Made by a program: the position numbers and the translations under genes
NCBI GenBank assembly: GCA_963771595.1
Contig: CAVYUC010000028.1
Location: 186,001 to 250,000 of the forward strand
Reading direction: 5' to 3'
Length of the DNA: 64,000 nucleotides
DNA from: CAVYUC01 sp963771595
GTDB taxonomy: Bacteria; Bacteroidota; Bacteroidia; Bacteroidales; Prolixibacteraceae
The notes under the pieces: generated by a model
Database searches by the model: none
What the model was told of the DNA's origin: nothing
Seen by the model: only the letters and a program-made list of their open reading frames with translations
Shown here: piece after piece, positions 27,260-35,762 of the stretch
Layout: each line of letters starts with the position of its first letter
How positions within the stretch are numbered: position 1 is the first letter of the stretch

Positions 27260-27302
27260 CAAATGTAATACCGATTTTGTACAATTTGTTCACTTGCAAG
27301 TG
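27260..27302 (-). promoter_or_regulatory. Promoter and 12-base palindrome ahead of the dCMP deaminase gene
   Basis: TACATTTG on the minus strand (27267-27260) matches TAnnTTTG. A perfect palindrome CACTTGCAAGTG (27291-27302) sits where the -33 region should be, which suits a repressor or activator site. The predicted leader is about 40 bases. Confidence 0.45.
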
Positions 27303-27380
27303 GCAATGCTGTTAAAGTCTTATAATTTATCTTAAACAATACAAATAGTAACACCTGTTAATTTTGCTCCTGTTTTATTT

Positions 27381-27454
27381 TGATGCCAGAGGTATCGTAT
27401 GTTTATAGAAATGATCCGACAGGTGGCCGTTCGACCCTGGCCAGAGTCGCATCA
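27381..27454. other. Possible structured element in a 347-base intergenic region
   Basis: TGATGC (27381-27386) is complementary to GCATCA (27449-27454). Inside are a second helix GG(T)ATC/GATCC and a third TGGCC/GGCCA, giving a possible three-helix fold of 74 bases. The strand is undecided. It does not fold as a normal tRNA: no usual D-arm or seven-base anticodon loop. The rest of the gap (27214-27560) holds the promoter, palindrome and a terminator. Confidence 0.3.
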
Positions 27455-27503
27455 CAAGCTGAAACGAAATGTAATTACAGCTGGAATTAACAAAATATCA
27501 AGC

Positions 27504-27534
27504 AAAAAAAAACGCCGTATAAAATTATACAGCG
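27504..27534 (-). terminator. Intrinsic terminator after the SPOR gene
   Basis: On the minus strand CGCTGTATAA / TTATACGGCG (10 pairs, one G-U) followed by nine T residues. Confidence 0.8.
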
Positions 27535-27560
27535 CTTCAACATTCAAAACAGGATATGTT

Positions 27561-28052
27561 TTATTCTTTTATAAGCAGCCAAACGTCGGAATATTGCGGA
27601 AATGATTGCCTGATTTGCGCCACGCGGTTTCGGGCTTCCTGTTCGTTTTTGTGCGAGTTCACACAAACCCGGTAATAGCCGGTTTCGCTGTGCAAAATAA
27701 TGGGCGAAAATCCCTGGTTAATCAAAGTTTCCCTGTAATTTTTTGCATTTTCAAGTTGGCTGAACGAACCAATAATAACAAAGTACGAATTCACCTCATT
27801 TTCGGCACGGTCTTCCTGCGAGGTAAAAGAAACCTGTTCTTTACGTATGGCAACCGGCTGCGTGTCGGTTATTTTTGCAGCTTTGGGTTCTTCCTTCACC
27901 GCTTCTTGCTGCGTGTCACTGGTTGGTACGGAAAAAACTTTTGGTTGAGTTGCAGGATCTGTGGTATATGGCGATTTGGCCAACTCTTTTTTCGATTTAC
28001 ATGCTGTAAAAGCAAGTCCGATTGTAAAAACAATGAATAGTATCTTTTTCAT
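27561..28052 (-). CDS. SPOR domain-containing lipoprotein
   Basis: 163 residues. Seen: lipoprotein signal FIVFTIGLAFTAC (Cys18), a low-complexity linker of about 60 residues, then a SPOR domain (YFVIIGSFSQLENAKNYRE, GFSPIILHSETGYYRVCVNS, EARNRVAQIR) up to the end. Known: SPOR domains bind denuded septal peptidoglycan, targeting the protein to the division site. Inferred: an outer-membrane-anchored division or cell-wall protein. It is monocistronic with its own terminator. Confidence 0.92.
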   Translation of the reverse strand: MKKILFIVFTIGLAFTACKSKKELAKSPYTTDPATQPKVFSVPTSDTQQEAVKEEPKAAKITDTQPVAIRKEQVSFTSQEDRAENEVNSYFVIIGSFSQLENAKNYRETLINQGFSPIILHSETGYYRVCVNSHKNEQEARNRVAQIRQSFPQYSDVWLLIKE

Positions 28053-28256
28053 GTTTTCTAATTTAATTTTTTACTGATAACATCCTTTTTTTGCCCCATG
28101 CAAATCCCTTTTTTCAGGAAATTTTTGCCACGGCCGGTTGATTTTTTTACAATTAAAAACTCGGCTAATATACACATTTCGCAAATTCCTGAAAATAAAT
28201 TACCGGATTAAGTTTTGCACAGGCAGCTGTTCGCAACTCAATCAAAATAACGAGGT

Positions 28257-28538
28257 TTATCTTCGTCTTCTTTTCGATCCGGCGCCCCCGCCACCAAAGA
28301 AAAACATTACCCCCAGCAGAAATCCGAAATCGTACCATCCCCCATTATTCGGAAATGCATAAATTTCGAAATCGGTAAACAAACTGGCAACAAAACTGAA
28401 AAGCAAAATGAATCCATGCAAAAGTCCCCAAAAAAATCCGGGTGGATTTAAGGCCTCTTCGAAAGACTGGGTTGCGCAACTGGCAAAAAATAAAATTACC
28501 CCAAGCAAAAGAACAATGTAAACTGTAGTTTTTTTCAT
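28257..28538 (-). CDS. Small membrane lipoprotein with a WYDFGFLLG motif
   Basis: 93 residues. Seen: a signal with lipobox FFASC (Cys21), a hydrophobic segment GFFWGLLHGFILLFSFVASLF, the motif NNGGWYDFGFLLGVMFFFGGGG, and an Arg-rich end. Known: small proteins with this GGWYDFGFLLG ending recur in many bacteria without an assigned function. It stands alone, transcribed away from the MEMO1-AMMECR1 gene. Confidence 0.75.
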   Translation of the reverse strand: MKKTTVYIVLLLGVILFFASCATQSFEEALNPPGFFWGLLHGFILLFSFVASLFTDFEIYAFPNNGGWYDFGFLLGVMFFFGGGGAGSKRRRR

Positions 28539-28800
28539 CTGAATGTATTATTAAAGTAACTGATTAGTTGATGGTTATATTTTTTATTCGTTTTACTGAA
28601 AATTAAAATTAACCGGAAAATCAAATCAAGTTAAAACAAATTCAGGTACAAATCAAACCCTCATGTTTAAAAAAGACATTGAATGCGACCTCTGAAAACC
28701 GGCAAAAGAGGTGCAACAACCGGTTGAAACTTTCGACTTTTAAAAACGTTAGAATAATAAAAACAAATCTGAGAATGAATCATTTACAATTTAACACGCA

Positions 28801-30225
28801 ATGAAAATGAAAACCGCTGGAATAAACAGAAATCCTGCTTTTGCCGGTCAGTTTTATCCTGCCACAAAATCAAAATTGAATGCGCAACTGGATGAGTTAT
28901 TCATTCGTGCCAAAAAGAATGAAGTGCAAAACGACCTGCTCCGGGCCATCATTTCTCCCCACGCAGGATACATTTTCAGTGGCGAAGTTGCTGCTTCTGC
29001 TTTTAATCAGATTGATAAAAATACCACCTGCGAAAGGGTTTTTGTTCTTGCATCCAGCCATCAGTTTCATTTTGCGGGCGCCGCTGTTTTTAGCAGCGGA
29101 GATTACAACACTCCTTTGGGAAAAATAAAAGTGGACACAAAACTGGCCCAGGAACTTTTGAAAACTTCTGAATTGTTCTGCGAAAAACCTGAAGCGCACC
29201 AAAGCGAGCACAGTCTTGAAGTACAGCTGCCCTTTCTTCAGCATAAACTGGGAGATCGTTTTACATTGGTTCCCATTATTCTGGGAACCAACAATCCGGA
29301 AGAAGTAAAAGAAATTGCAACAATTCTGAAACCCTGGTTTACCAGCGAAAACTTATTTATTATAAGTACCGATTTTTCGCATTACCCTGATTTTGAAGAT
29401 GCCGGCAATATTGATGCAGATACTGCCAATGCTATCTGCAGCAATAATCCCAAAATGCTTCTCGATGTACTGGAAAACAACAACAAGAAAAATATCAACA
29501 ACCTGTCAACTTCATTATGCGGCTGGACATCAGTGCTTACACTGTTGTATTTAACGGAAAATGAAAAGCTGAATTTCCGGCAAATCCATTACAAAAATTC
29601 CGGTTGTTCCAGCCCGTATGGGAACAAACAACGCGTGGTTGGATATTGGGCCATTTCAGTTTCGGAGGAAAGAAAGTTTTTCCGGGTAACCAAAAAGGAA
29701 AGAGAAGAGTTGCTTTTCAAGGCACGCCAGGCATTAAAAAACTACATTTTAACCGGCTCAGCCGGCCAAATTTTGCCGCCTGAGTCGGATGGAATTTTAC
29801 GGGAGCAGACCGGAGTTTTTGTAAGTGTTTATGTAGATGGCAAACTCCGTGGTTGCGTTGGCAACTTTGGCGGCGACAAATCGTTGAACGATCTTGTACA
29901 AACCAGCGCTGTTTCGGCGGCAAAAGATTCAAGGTTCGATAAAATTCATTCCCAGGAAATTGCCGCCCTCGAACTTGAAATTTCTGTTCTTTCGCCTTTA
30001 AAAAAAATAAATTCGACCGATGAAATTGAATTAGGCAAACATGGAATTTATATTAAAAAAGGCGAAAATACCGGTACATTTTTACCCCAGGTTGCAAAAA
30101 AAACCGGTTGGAATTTAGACGAATTCCTGGGCCACTGCTCCCGAGAAAAAGCCGGAATTGGCTGGGACGGATGGAAAAAAGCAGAACTCTTTATTTATGA
30201 AGCGTATATTTTCAGGGGAAAATAA
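28801..30225 (+). CDS. AmmeMemoRadiSam system protein: MEMO1-AMMECR1 fusion
   Basis: 474 residues. Seen: an N-terminal MEMO1-like domain (about 1-285) with AGQFYPATKSKL, IISPHAGYIFSGEVAA, SSHQFHFAGAAVF, HSLEVQLPFLQ and ISTDFSHYPDFEDA, which hold the His and Asp residues of the metal-binding fold, and a C-terminal AMMECR1 domain (about 295-474) with GVFVSVYVDGKLRGCVGNFG and AGIGWDGWKKAELFIYEA. Known: AmmeMemoRadiSam couples these two proteins with a radical SAM enzyme; its product is undefined. The third component is not nearby: the radical SAM protein at 9363 is of another type. ATG at 28801 or two codons later. Confidence 0.93.
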   Translation: MKMKTAGINRNPAFAGQFYPATKSKLNAQLDELFIRAKKNEVQNDLLRAIISPHAGYIFSGEVAASAFNQIDKNTTCERVFVLASSHQFHFAGAAVFSSGDYNTPLGKIKVDTKLAQELLKTSELFCEKPEAHQSEHSLEVQLPFLQHKLGDRFTLVPIILGTNNPEEVKEIATILKPWFTSENLFIISTDFSHYPDFEDAGNIDADTANAICSNNPKMLLDVLENNNKKNINNLSTSLCGWTSVLTLLYLTENEKLNFRQIHYKNSGCSSPYGNKQRVVGYWAISVSEERKFFRVTKKEREELLFKARQALKNYILTGSAGQILPPESDGILREQTGVFVSVYVDGKLRGCVGNFGGDKSLNDLVQTSAVSAAKDSRFDKIHSQEIAALELEISVLSPLKKINSTDEIELGKHGIYIKKGENTGTFLPQVAKKTGWNLDEFLGHCSREKAGIGWDGWKKAELFIYEAYIFRGK

Positions 30226-30244
30226 CTTGTTCAATTCACGGGAT

Positions 30245-30970
30245 TTATTCAAAAACTTCTTTTAAAACTTTCAGCGATTTTATTTCGCCCAAATTCTGAA
30301 AATGCAACTGGTAATAGTCAACGAGTTTGGTCAGCAAATATTCCCGCATTTGTCCGGTGATTTTCAACTGCTGAATTTGGTTAATTTTAAGTGCCGACAA
30401 CGTGCAAATATGATTGGTGGCTTCTTTGTGTACAAAAAACGGATGCGGAGGTTCGAACGGAACAACAGCTCCTTTTTTTAAATCGAACCATCCTTCGAAA
30501 CCATCTTTTTTTGTACCGGGCAAAAATCCAAGAAATTCGGTTAACCGGAATAAAAAATAGAGATGAAAATTTGCGGTATTATTTTCTGTTAAATCAAAAT
30601 AAAGAAGTGCATTTTTTATGAATTCGAACGTTTCGGGGGAACTCTCCTGCGCCATTAATGTCTTGTACAACATTTCGGCAAGAAAAATTGCCTGCGATGA
30701 TTTTGCCACCTGGAAAGGGATATTCTGATAAACAGGCGTGTTTTTAATTTCCTTTATGCGCTGCATTTCACGGGTTTGCTTTTGGTATGTAATTAAATCG
30801 ACCAAAAACAAAGGCTGCAGAATACCGGCTTTATTTTGCGATTTTTTGCTTCGTGCCGCATTAATTATATAGGTCTGCCGTCCGAAAGCTTTTGTATAAA
30901 TAGTGGCAATTACACTGCTTTCGCCATATTTTATATAATGCAAAACTATTCCTTCGGTGGCTGCAAGCAT
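30245..30970 (-). CDS. recO: DNA repair protein RecO
   Basis: 241 residues. Binds SSB and single-stranded DNA and loads RecA with RecR. Seen: the N-terminal OB-fold start ATEGIVLHYIKYGESSVIATIYTKAFG and the helical C-terminal domain (AIFLAEMLYKTL, FLFRLTEFLGFLPG). The four-Cys zinc finger of E. coli-like RecO is missing, as is usual in Bacteroidota. It is the last gene of an rdgB-porZ-recO operon, 17 bases after porZ. Confidence 0.93.
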   Translation of the reverse strand: MLAATEGIVLHYIKYGESSVIATIYTKAFGRQTYIINAARSKKSQNKAGILQPLFLVDLITYQKQTREMQRIKEIKNTPVYQNIPFQVAKSSQAIFLAEMLYKTLMAQESSPETFEFIKNALLYFDLTENNTANFHLYFLFRLTEFLGFLPGTKKDGFEGWFDLKKGAVVPFEPPHPFFVHKEATNHICTLSALKINQIQQLKITGQMREYLLTKLVDYYQLHFQNLGEIKSLKVLKEVFE

Positions 30971-30987
30971 GAAGAGTTTAAAGTTAA

Positions 30988-33330
30988 TTAATTGATGAAA
31001 AGCAGTTTTGTAATTTGTGTTTCTTCTCCGTATTCATCGGTGCAAAATACCAGGTACACTCCGGTTTTTACGCGGTTGCCGTTTAGGTTTTTACCGTTCC
31101 AAACAGCTTGTCCACCCAATGATGTGGTGTGGTAAACCAGGTTTCCGCCAACGTCAGTAATTTTTACATCGGTATTTTCAATTAACCCGGTAACGGTTAC
31201 CGGTCCATCGTAGGTTTCGCGCACCGGATTCGGATAAACATACACATTTTCGAATACCGGTTTACCGCCAATGGCGTCGCCCATATAAGATATCAATCCT
31301 TTGTCGGTTCCAATAAATACCTCGCCCGAAAGCTGGTTTATTGCTATGGCAGTTATGGTATTGGAATACAGCGGACTGTTTTCCTGTGTAAAATGAAGTA
31401 TTTCCTGTTCACCGTTTTCGGAAACCAGGTAAACGCCCGAATTTTTGGTTCCAATCCATTTTCGGTTGGCGCCGTCAACAGCAATGGCAGTAATTGTTTC
31501 GGTTTCGAGCAAAGGGTGGTACAAACCGTCATTTATATCTATGCTTGGTTGAATGGCATAAAAACTATCCGAATTCCAAATCCGTGAAGGACTGTTGTAA
31601 ACTGCAACTCCTATTGAAGTGCCAATCCAGATAGCCCCTTCATGATCTTCGGCAATTGAAAATATATCATTCATATTGTTAAATCTCTCTTCTACACCAT
31701 TGTTGAAATAAGAAGTAACTATCAACCGTTTTTTTTGCGTCCCGGTTTTATCAACAACATAGGCATTGTGTCCGCGTGGAAGCACAATCCACTTATCATC
31801 GTTTTGAGTAACCAGCACCTGCCCGGTATTTCGCTGAACTTCAACTCCCGGCAGATTATAGGATTCCCATTCACCTTCGGGAGTAAGTTTAACCAGTTTA
31901 TTGGCTACTTCAGAATTAATAATCCAGAGATTTCCTTCTGAATCAAAATCGAGGCCGCCAATTCTAATATAATTTGCAGCAGTATCGGGAGGCAACACAG
32001 TTTCCAACGGGCTGTTTTTGTGCGTGTACCGGTGCAAAAACTGATTGCCCCGGAATTCAAGCAAACCGCCGCCCCAGCTTCCCACAAAAATATGATCGGG
32101 GTCTTTCGGATCGGCAACAATATTTACAATATCCACAAATCCGTTAAGTTCGGGGTAATTTGTTTTATCGAAATAAGTCCATTCTCCGTTCCGGAAAAGT
32201 TGGAATCGCGGCTTCTGCCAAATGTTTGTCCACGACTCGTCCCTGCCGCCGGGAGTTACCCATAAATCGCCATTATTGGTGTACAACGAAAACATGAGGT
32301 TATCAAACGGTCCGTTCGGAAATATTGATTCAAATGAATTTCCGGAAACATGAATTAATCCATTTTCAAAATCTGCAATCCAGATTGAACCATCTTCAAT
32401 AATTCCGGCACTGCGTGGATTAATTGCTGTAATTTCCAAATCATTCAATAGATACGAATTTAAAACTCCGGAAACAGTATTATCATTATTGATAATATAA
32501 ACTGAAGCCCAGGATGTGATAACCAGGTTGTTGTAATTTACCTGCATATCGCGCACATAATTTATTTGCGGCAAAAATGTTTTCCACAGGCTGGCATCCA
32601 GCTGATACAAAATATCCTGTCCGTATTTATCCTGCGTATAATTTGCCAGTAATTTGCCCGCATGCACAGCCAGAAAATTAAACTTTTCTGATGCATGCGG
32701 AATGTCTTCAATTTTATTCCAGTTTTGGTAATTGAGCAGGTTGTCATTGTTTTTGTCGGCCCAAAGAATTCCGTTATCCGTTGCGGCATAAATTAATCCG
32801 CCAAAAATTTCGACATCGTTTACCCGCAGCGAATTTCCGTTTTCGCCAATAAAGTAGGTATCTTTTACTTCACGTTTTTCAAGGTTCAGCACAACAATTC
32901 CGAACCCGCACGAAATATAAGCCTCTGTCCCTTCAATTGTTATGTTATATATTGATTTATCGCCGGTAATTACTTTGCGTTTAATATCCGAAAGATTGAC
33001 AACACGTGAATCATAGACCAAATCGATGTTGCTATTGTTGTAAGCTACTACCAAAACCTTGTTTTCCTGACTGTAGGCAATGTCTTTAATTCCAAAATCT
33101 GAAAGTCCGTTTAAACCCGAAAATTTGTTGATGCTGTTATCCTGAAGATCGTAATAAAACAGTCCGCCTTCGGTAACACAGTACACTTTATCAGGCGAAA
33201 CAGCAACTTTGGTGGCATTGGCAAATGAAAGATAATCTTTCCAGGTTTTTTGTTTTCGCTGAGCCTGCACAGGTGAAAAAAACCATGAAGCAATAATCAG
33301 AATTAGTACATATCGCATATTATCAGACAT
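30988..33330 (-). CDS. porZ: PorZ-like type IX secretion system protein
   Basis: 780 residues, close to the 776 of Porphyromonas PorZ. Seen: signal peptide (YVLILIIASWFFSPVQAQ), two-component-regulator-type beta-propeller repeats throughout (for example VYCVTEGGLFYYDL, NKVLVVAYNNSNIDLV, DGSIWIADFENGLIHVS, GAIWIGTSIGVAVY, VFIGTDKGLISYMG), and a C-terminal T9SS-type sorting domain from about 690 (VYVYPNPVRETYDG ... NGNRVKTGVYLVF). Known: PorZ is a surface protein that brings anionic LPS to the type IX sortase. Its start abuts the rdgB stop and recO follows, a common Bacteroidota order. Confidence 0.88.
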   Translation of the reverse strand: MSDNMRYVLILIIASWFFSPVQAQRKQKTWKDYLSFANATKVAVSPDKVYCVTEGGLFYYDLQDNSINKFSGLNGLSDFGIKDIAYSQENKVLVVAYNNSNIDLVYDSRVVNLSDIKRKVITGDKSIYNITIEGTEAYISCGFGIVVLNLEKREVKDTYFIGENGNSLRVNDVEIFGGLIYAATDNGILWADKNNDNLLNYQNWNKIEDIPHASEKFNFLAVHAGKLLANYTQDKYGQDILYQLDASLWKTFLPQINYVRDMQVNYNNLVITSWASVYIINNDNTVSGVLNSYLLNDLEITAINPRSAGIIEDGSIWIADFENGLIHVSGNSFESIFPNGPFDNLMFSLYTNNGDLWVTPGGRDESWTNIWQKPRFQLFRNGEWTYFDKTNYPELNGFVDIVNIVADPKDPDHIFVGSWGGGLLEFRGNQFLHRYTHKNSPLETVLPPDTAANYIRIGGLDFDSEGNLWIINSEVANKLVKLTPEGEWESYNLPGVEVQRNTGQVLVTQNDDKWIVLPRGHNAYVVDKTGTQKKRLIVTSYFNNGVEERFNNMNDIFSIAEDHEGAIWIGTSIGVAVYNSPSRIWNSDSFYAIQPSIDINDGLYHPLLETETITAIAVDGANRKWIGTKNSGVYLVSENGEQEILHFTQENSPLYSNTITAIAINQLSGEVFIGTDKGLISYMGDAIGGKPVFENVYVYPNPVRETYDGPVTVTGLIENTDVKITDVGGNLVYHTTSLGGQAVWNGKNLNGNRVKTGVYLVFCTDEYGEETQITKLLFIN

Positions 33331-33909
33331 TTAATCTAATTTTTTTAAATACTGAACCAGTTTTTCCACGGCCCTTGCACGATGACTGATTTTATTTTTA
33401 TCAGTTAGCGGCATTTCTGCAAAAGTTAAATCCGAACCTTCCGGCAAAAAAACAGGATCGTAACCAAATCCTGAATCCCCTCTTTTTTCCCTGGTAATTT
33501 CACCTTCCACCACACCTTCAAACTGTTTTTCCACGCCTTCAATTACCAATGAAATAACGGTTCTAAAACGTGCTTTCCGGTTATTTATTTTGGCCATTTT
33601 ATGAAGTACCTTATTCATGTTTGCCTCCGCGCTTTTTTCCTCCCCGGCATAACGGGCAGAATACACACCGGGTTCGCCGTTTAAAGCTTCAATTTCAAGT
33701 CCGGTATCGTCGGCAAAACAAGAATAATTATATTTTTGAAAAACATAACAAGCCTTTTGCCGGGCATTTCCTTCAAGAGTGGGTTGTTCTTCCGGAATTT
33801 CTTCGTTGCAGCCAATATCGCTTAAACTCAGCAATTGAAATTTTTCGCCTAAAATTGCCTGAAGTTCCTCCTGTTTATGTTTATTGTTGGTAGCAAAAAC
33901 GAGTTTCAT
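33331..33909 (-). CDS. rdgB: Non-canonical purine NTP diphosphatase (RdgB/HAM1)
   Basis: 192 residues from the ATG at 33909 (MKLVFATNNKHKQEEL); three extra codons upstream are unlikely to be used. Hydrolyses ITP, dITP and XTP to keep them out of nucleic acids. Seen: the SxxN-type N-terminus FATNNKHK, FADDTGLEIEALNGEPGVYSAR, and GFGYDPVFLPEG with SHRARA at the end. It is the first gene of the operon with porZ and recO. Confidence 0.96.
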   Translation of the reverse strand: MKLVFATNNKHKQEELQAILGEKFQLLSLSDIGCNEEIPEEQPTLEGNARQKACYVFQKYNYSCFADDTGLEIEALNGEPGVYSARYAGEEKSAEANMNKVLHKMAKINNRKARFRTVISLVIEGVEKQFEGVVEGEITREKRGDSGFGYDPVFLPEGSDLTFAEMPLTDKNKISHRARAVEKLVQYLKKLD

Positions 33910-34070
33910 GCTTATCATTTTTAGAAAATATTCGCTAAAATAGTGAAAAAGAATGGGTAGAATTTGATTATTACAAAGTTTGGGAAATCATATTTTAAGT
34001 TGATAAAAATCTTTTATACCGGCAGAAAGATTTCTTCCGGATTAAAAATCGTAACAATGTTGGTATTTAT

Positions 34071-34373
34071 TTAATCGCAGGTGCACGATTTCAGACAATC
34101 AATAATCTGGCTTAAAACTTCAAATTTGAGGTAATAAAATGTATTTTTCCCTTCGCGCTTTGAACATAAAACTCCTTTATCCCTTAAAATACCGAGGTGA
34201 TGCGATGTGGTGGATTGTTCAATCCCCAGCAATTCGTGAATTTCAGTAACAGTTAACCGCTTGCCGCCTTCAAGATGAGTCAGAATGGCAATACGCATAG
34301 GATGGGCAATGGCTTTTAACATACTTGCTGCCAGCTCTAACCTTTCGTCATCTAACTCTCTGATTTCTACCAT
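34071..34373 (-). CDS. ArsR family transcriptional regulator
   Basis: 100 residues. Seen: a winged helix with LKAIAHPMRIAILTHLEGG, VTEIHELLGIEQSTTSHHLGIL as the recognition helix, and the wing CSKREGKNTFYYLKFE. It ends CLKSCTCD. No ELCVCDL metal site is present in the recognition helix, so metal sensing by the ArsR/SmtB alpha3 site is not supported; the C-terminal Cys triplet could bind metal or respond to redox. It is divergent from the polyprenyl synthase gene. Confidence 0.93.
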   Translation of the reverse strand: MVEIRELDDERLELAASMLKAIAHPMRIAILTHLEGGKRLTVTEIHELLGIEQSTTSHHLGILRDKGVLCSKREGKNTFYYLKFEVLSQIIDCLKSCTCD

Positions 34374-34394
34374 TTTTAAATTATTTTAATAATG

Positions 34395-34420
34395 CAAATA
34401 TATAAATATTCAGGAATATT
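34395..34420 (-). promoter_or_regulatory. Promoter and inverted repeat of the ArsR-type gene
   Basis: Minus-strand TATATTTG (34402-34395) fits TAnnTTTG. Next to it is the inverted repeat AATATT-CAGG-AATATT (34405-34420), a size and position suited to an ArsR self-operator. Confidence 0.45.
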
Positions 34421-34555
34421 ACACTGTGGACAATTCAATTTGAACTAATTTTGAAAAACAAATAAACCAATCATTATTTTTTTGATAAAATAATGCATTT
34501 TTCAACCAAATTATTCTATGTTCGTTTAATAAAAACAAATCAGGGTTTTAACCGA

Positions 34556-35530
34556 ATGACAACATTACAAAAGATTAGATTTCCGATTGAACAGGAATTA
34601 AAAGATTTTGAACCTTATTTCAGAAAATCATTACAGAGCGATATTCCCCTGCTTGCCACAATTTTAAATTTTCTTTACCGGACGAAAGGAAAACAATTGC
34701 GACCGATTTTTGTGTTTCTTTCAGCAAAATTGCATGGAAAGTCAAACGAATTTTCGCAACTGGCAGCCTGCTCGGTTGAATTACTGCACACAGCAACGCT
34801 CGTACATGATGATGTGGTGGATGAATCATACGAACGCCGGGGAAGTTTTTCGGTAAAAGCGCTTTGGAGAAATAAACTGGCTGTTCTGGTTGGCGATTAT
34901 ATTCTTGCAAAAGGATTACTGCTTCAGCTTGAAAATAAAAAATACAATTTTTTACATCTGATTTCAAGAGCGGTGCAAGATATGAGCGAAGGTGAAATCC
35001 TTCAAATTAAGAAAAGCCGGAAACTTGATATCGATGAGGAAACTTATTTTGAAATCATACGCAAAAAAACTGCATCATTAATTGCTACAAGCATGGCTAT
35101 TGGAGCAGCTTCAGTTTCTGATGATGAAGAAATTCACGAAAAAATGTACCGGATTGGGCAGGATGTGGGAATAGCTTTCCAGATTAAAGACGATATTTTT
35201 GATTACCAGGCAAAGGGCATCATCGGTAAACCTACCGGAAATGATATAAAGGAGAAAAAAATAACATTACCGCTGCTTTATGTTTTAAAAAATTCAACAT
35301 CTGGTGAACGAAAACGAATATTGGGTTTAATAAAGCGAAAAAACAAGAACTCAGCCGTTGTTCAGGAACTTATTCAACTGGTTACTGAAAAAGGAGGTCT
35401 TGAATATGCCACTTTAAAGATGAATGAATTTAAGGATAAAGCCATCAATGCCATTATGGAATTTGAGGATGGCGAAGCCCGCGAATCACTGGTAGAACTG
35501 ATGAATTACATTACCATACGGAAAAAATAG
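34556..35530 (+). CDS. Polyprenyl synthetase family protein
   Basis: 324 residues from the ATG at 34556. Trans-isoprenyl diphosphate synthase, making a long-chain prenyl diphosphate (probably for menaquinone). Seen: KGKQLRPIFVFLS, first aspartate motif LVHDDVVDES near residue 83, second aspartate motif IKDDIFDYQ near 210, and GKPTGNDIKEKKITLPL. The length matches octaprenyl-synthase types; the chain length cannot be read with confidence. A divergent ArsR-type gene lies upstream; no gene follows in the same unit. Confidence 0.94.
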   Translation: MTTLQKIRFPIEQELKDFEPYFRKSLQSDIPLLATILNFLYRTKGKQLRPIFVFLSAKLHGKSNEFSQLAACSVELLHTATLVHDDVVDESYERRGSFSVKALWRNKLAVLVGDYILAKGLLLQLENKKYNFLHLISRAVQDMSEGEILQIKKSRKLDIDEETYFEIIRKKTASLIATSMAIGAASVSDDEEIHEKMYRIGQDVGIAFQIKDDIFDYQAKGIIGKPTGNDIKEKKITLPLLYVLKNSTSGERKRILGLIKRKNKNSAVVQELIQLVTEKGGLEYATLKMNEFKDKAINAIMEFEDGEARESLVELMNYITIRKK

Positions 35531-35532
35531 GT

Positions 35533-35561
35533 GCCCCCTCTAACTCCCCCAAAGGGGAAGA
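35533..35561. repeat. C-rich dispersed repeat, copy 1
   Basis: GCCCCCTCTAACTCCCC and an AAAGGGGAAGAA tail directly after the polyprenyl synthase stop. Similar elements lie at 36801 and 42134, also just outside gene ends. Confidence 0.45.
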
Positions 35562-35647
35562 ATAAGAAATATTCCCAAAAAATAGTATGACTTTTTATTA
35601 ATTTTTTGCCCATTGGGAAAAATTGAACAGGTCTTTTATTCAAACGC

Positions 35648-35757
35648 GTTGGCGGAATTAATCCTTAAATTATTGAAAGGACTACGCTCACTGTGACAGT
35701 CAGGCTGAGCGCAGTCGAAGTCTAATTACCAGAAAGTTGAAAAACAATTCCGCCAAC
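35648..35757. repeat. Palindromic REP/MITE-like element
   Basis: 110 bases bounded by perfect 12-base inverted arms GTTGGCGGAATT (35648-35659) and AATTCCGCCAAC (35746-35757). Inside is a second inverted pair, GACT(A)CGCTCA and TGAGCG(C)AGTC, around CTGTGACAG. From memory, the inner text GCTGAGCGCAGTCGAAG is a frequent dispersed repeat in this phylum. It can fold into a nested hairpin. No gene lies within. Confidence 0.6.
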
Positions 35758-35762
35758 AGGTT

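Noticed and set aside
27381..27454. A tRNA gene on the basis of a TTCGACC loop and complementary ends
   Set aside because: No proper D-arm, anticodon arm or T-arm geometry; kept only as a possible structured element.
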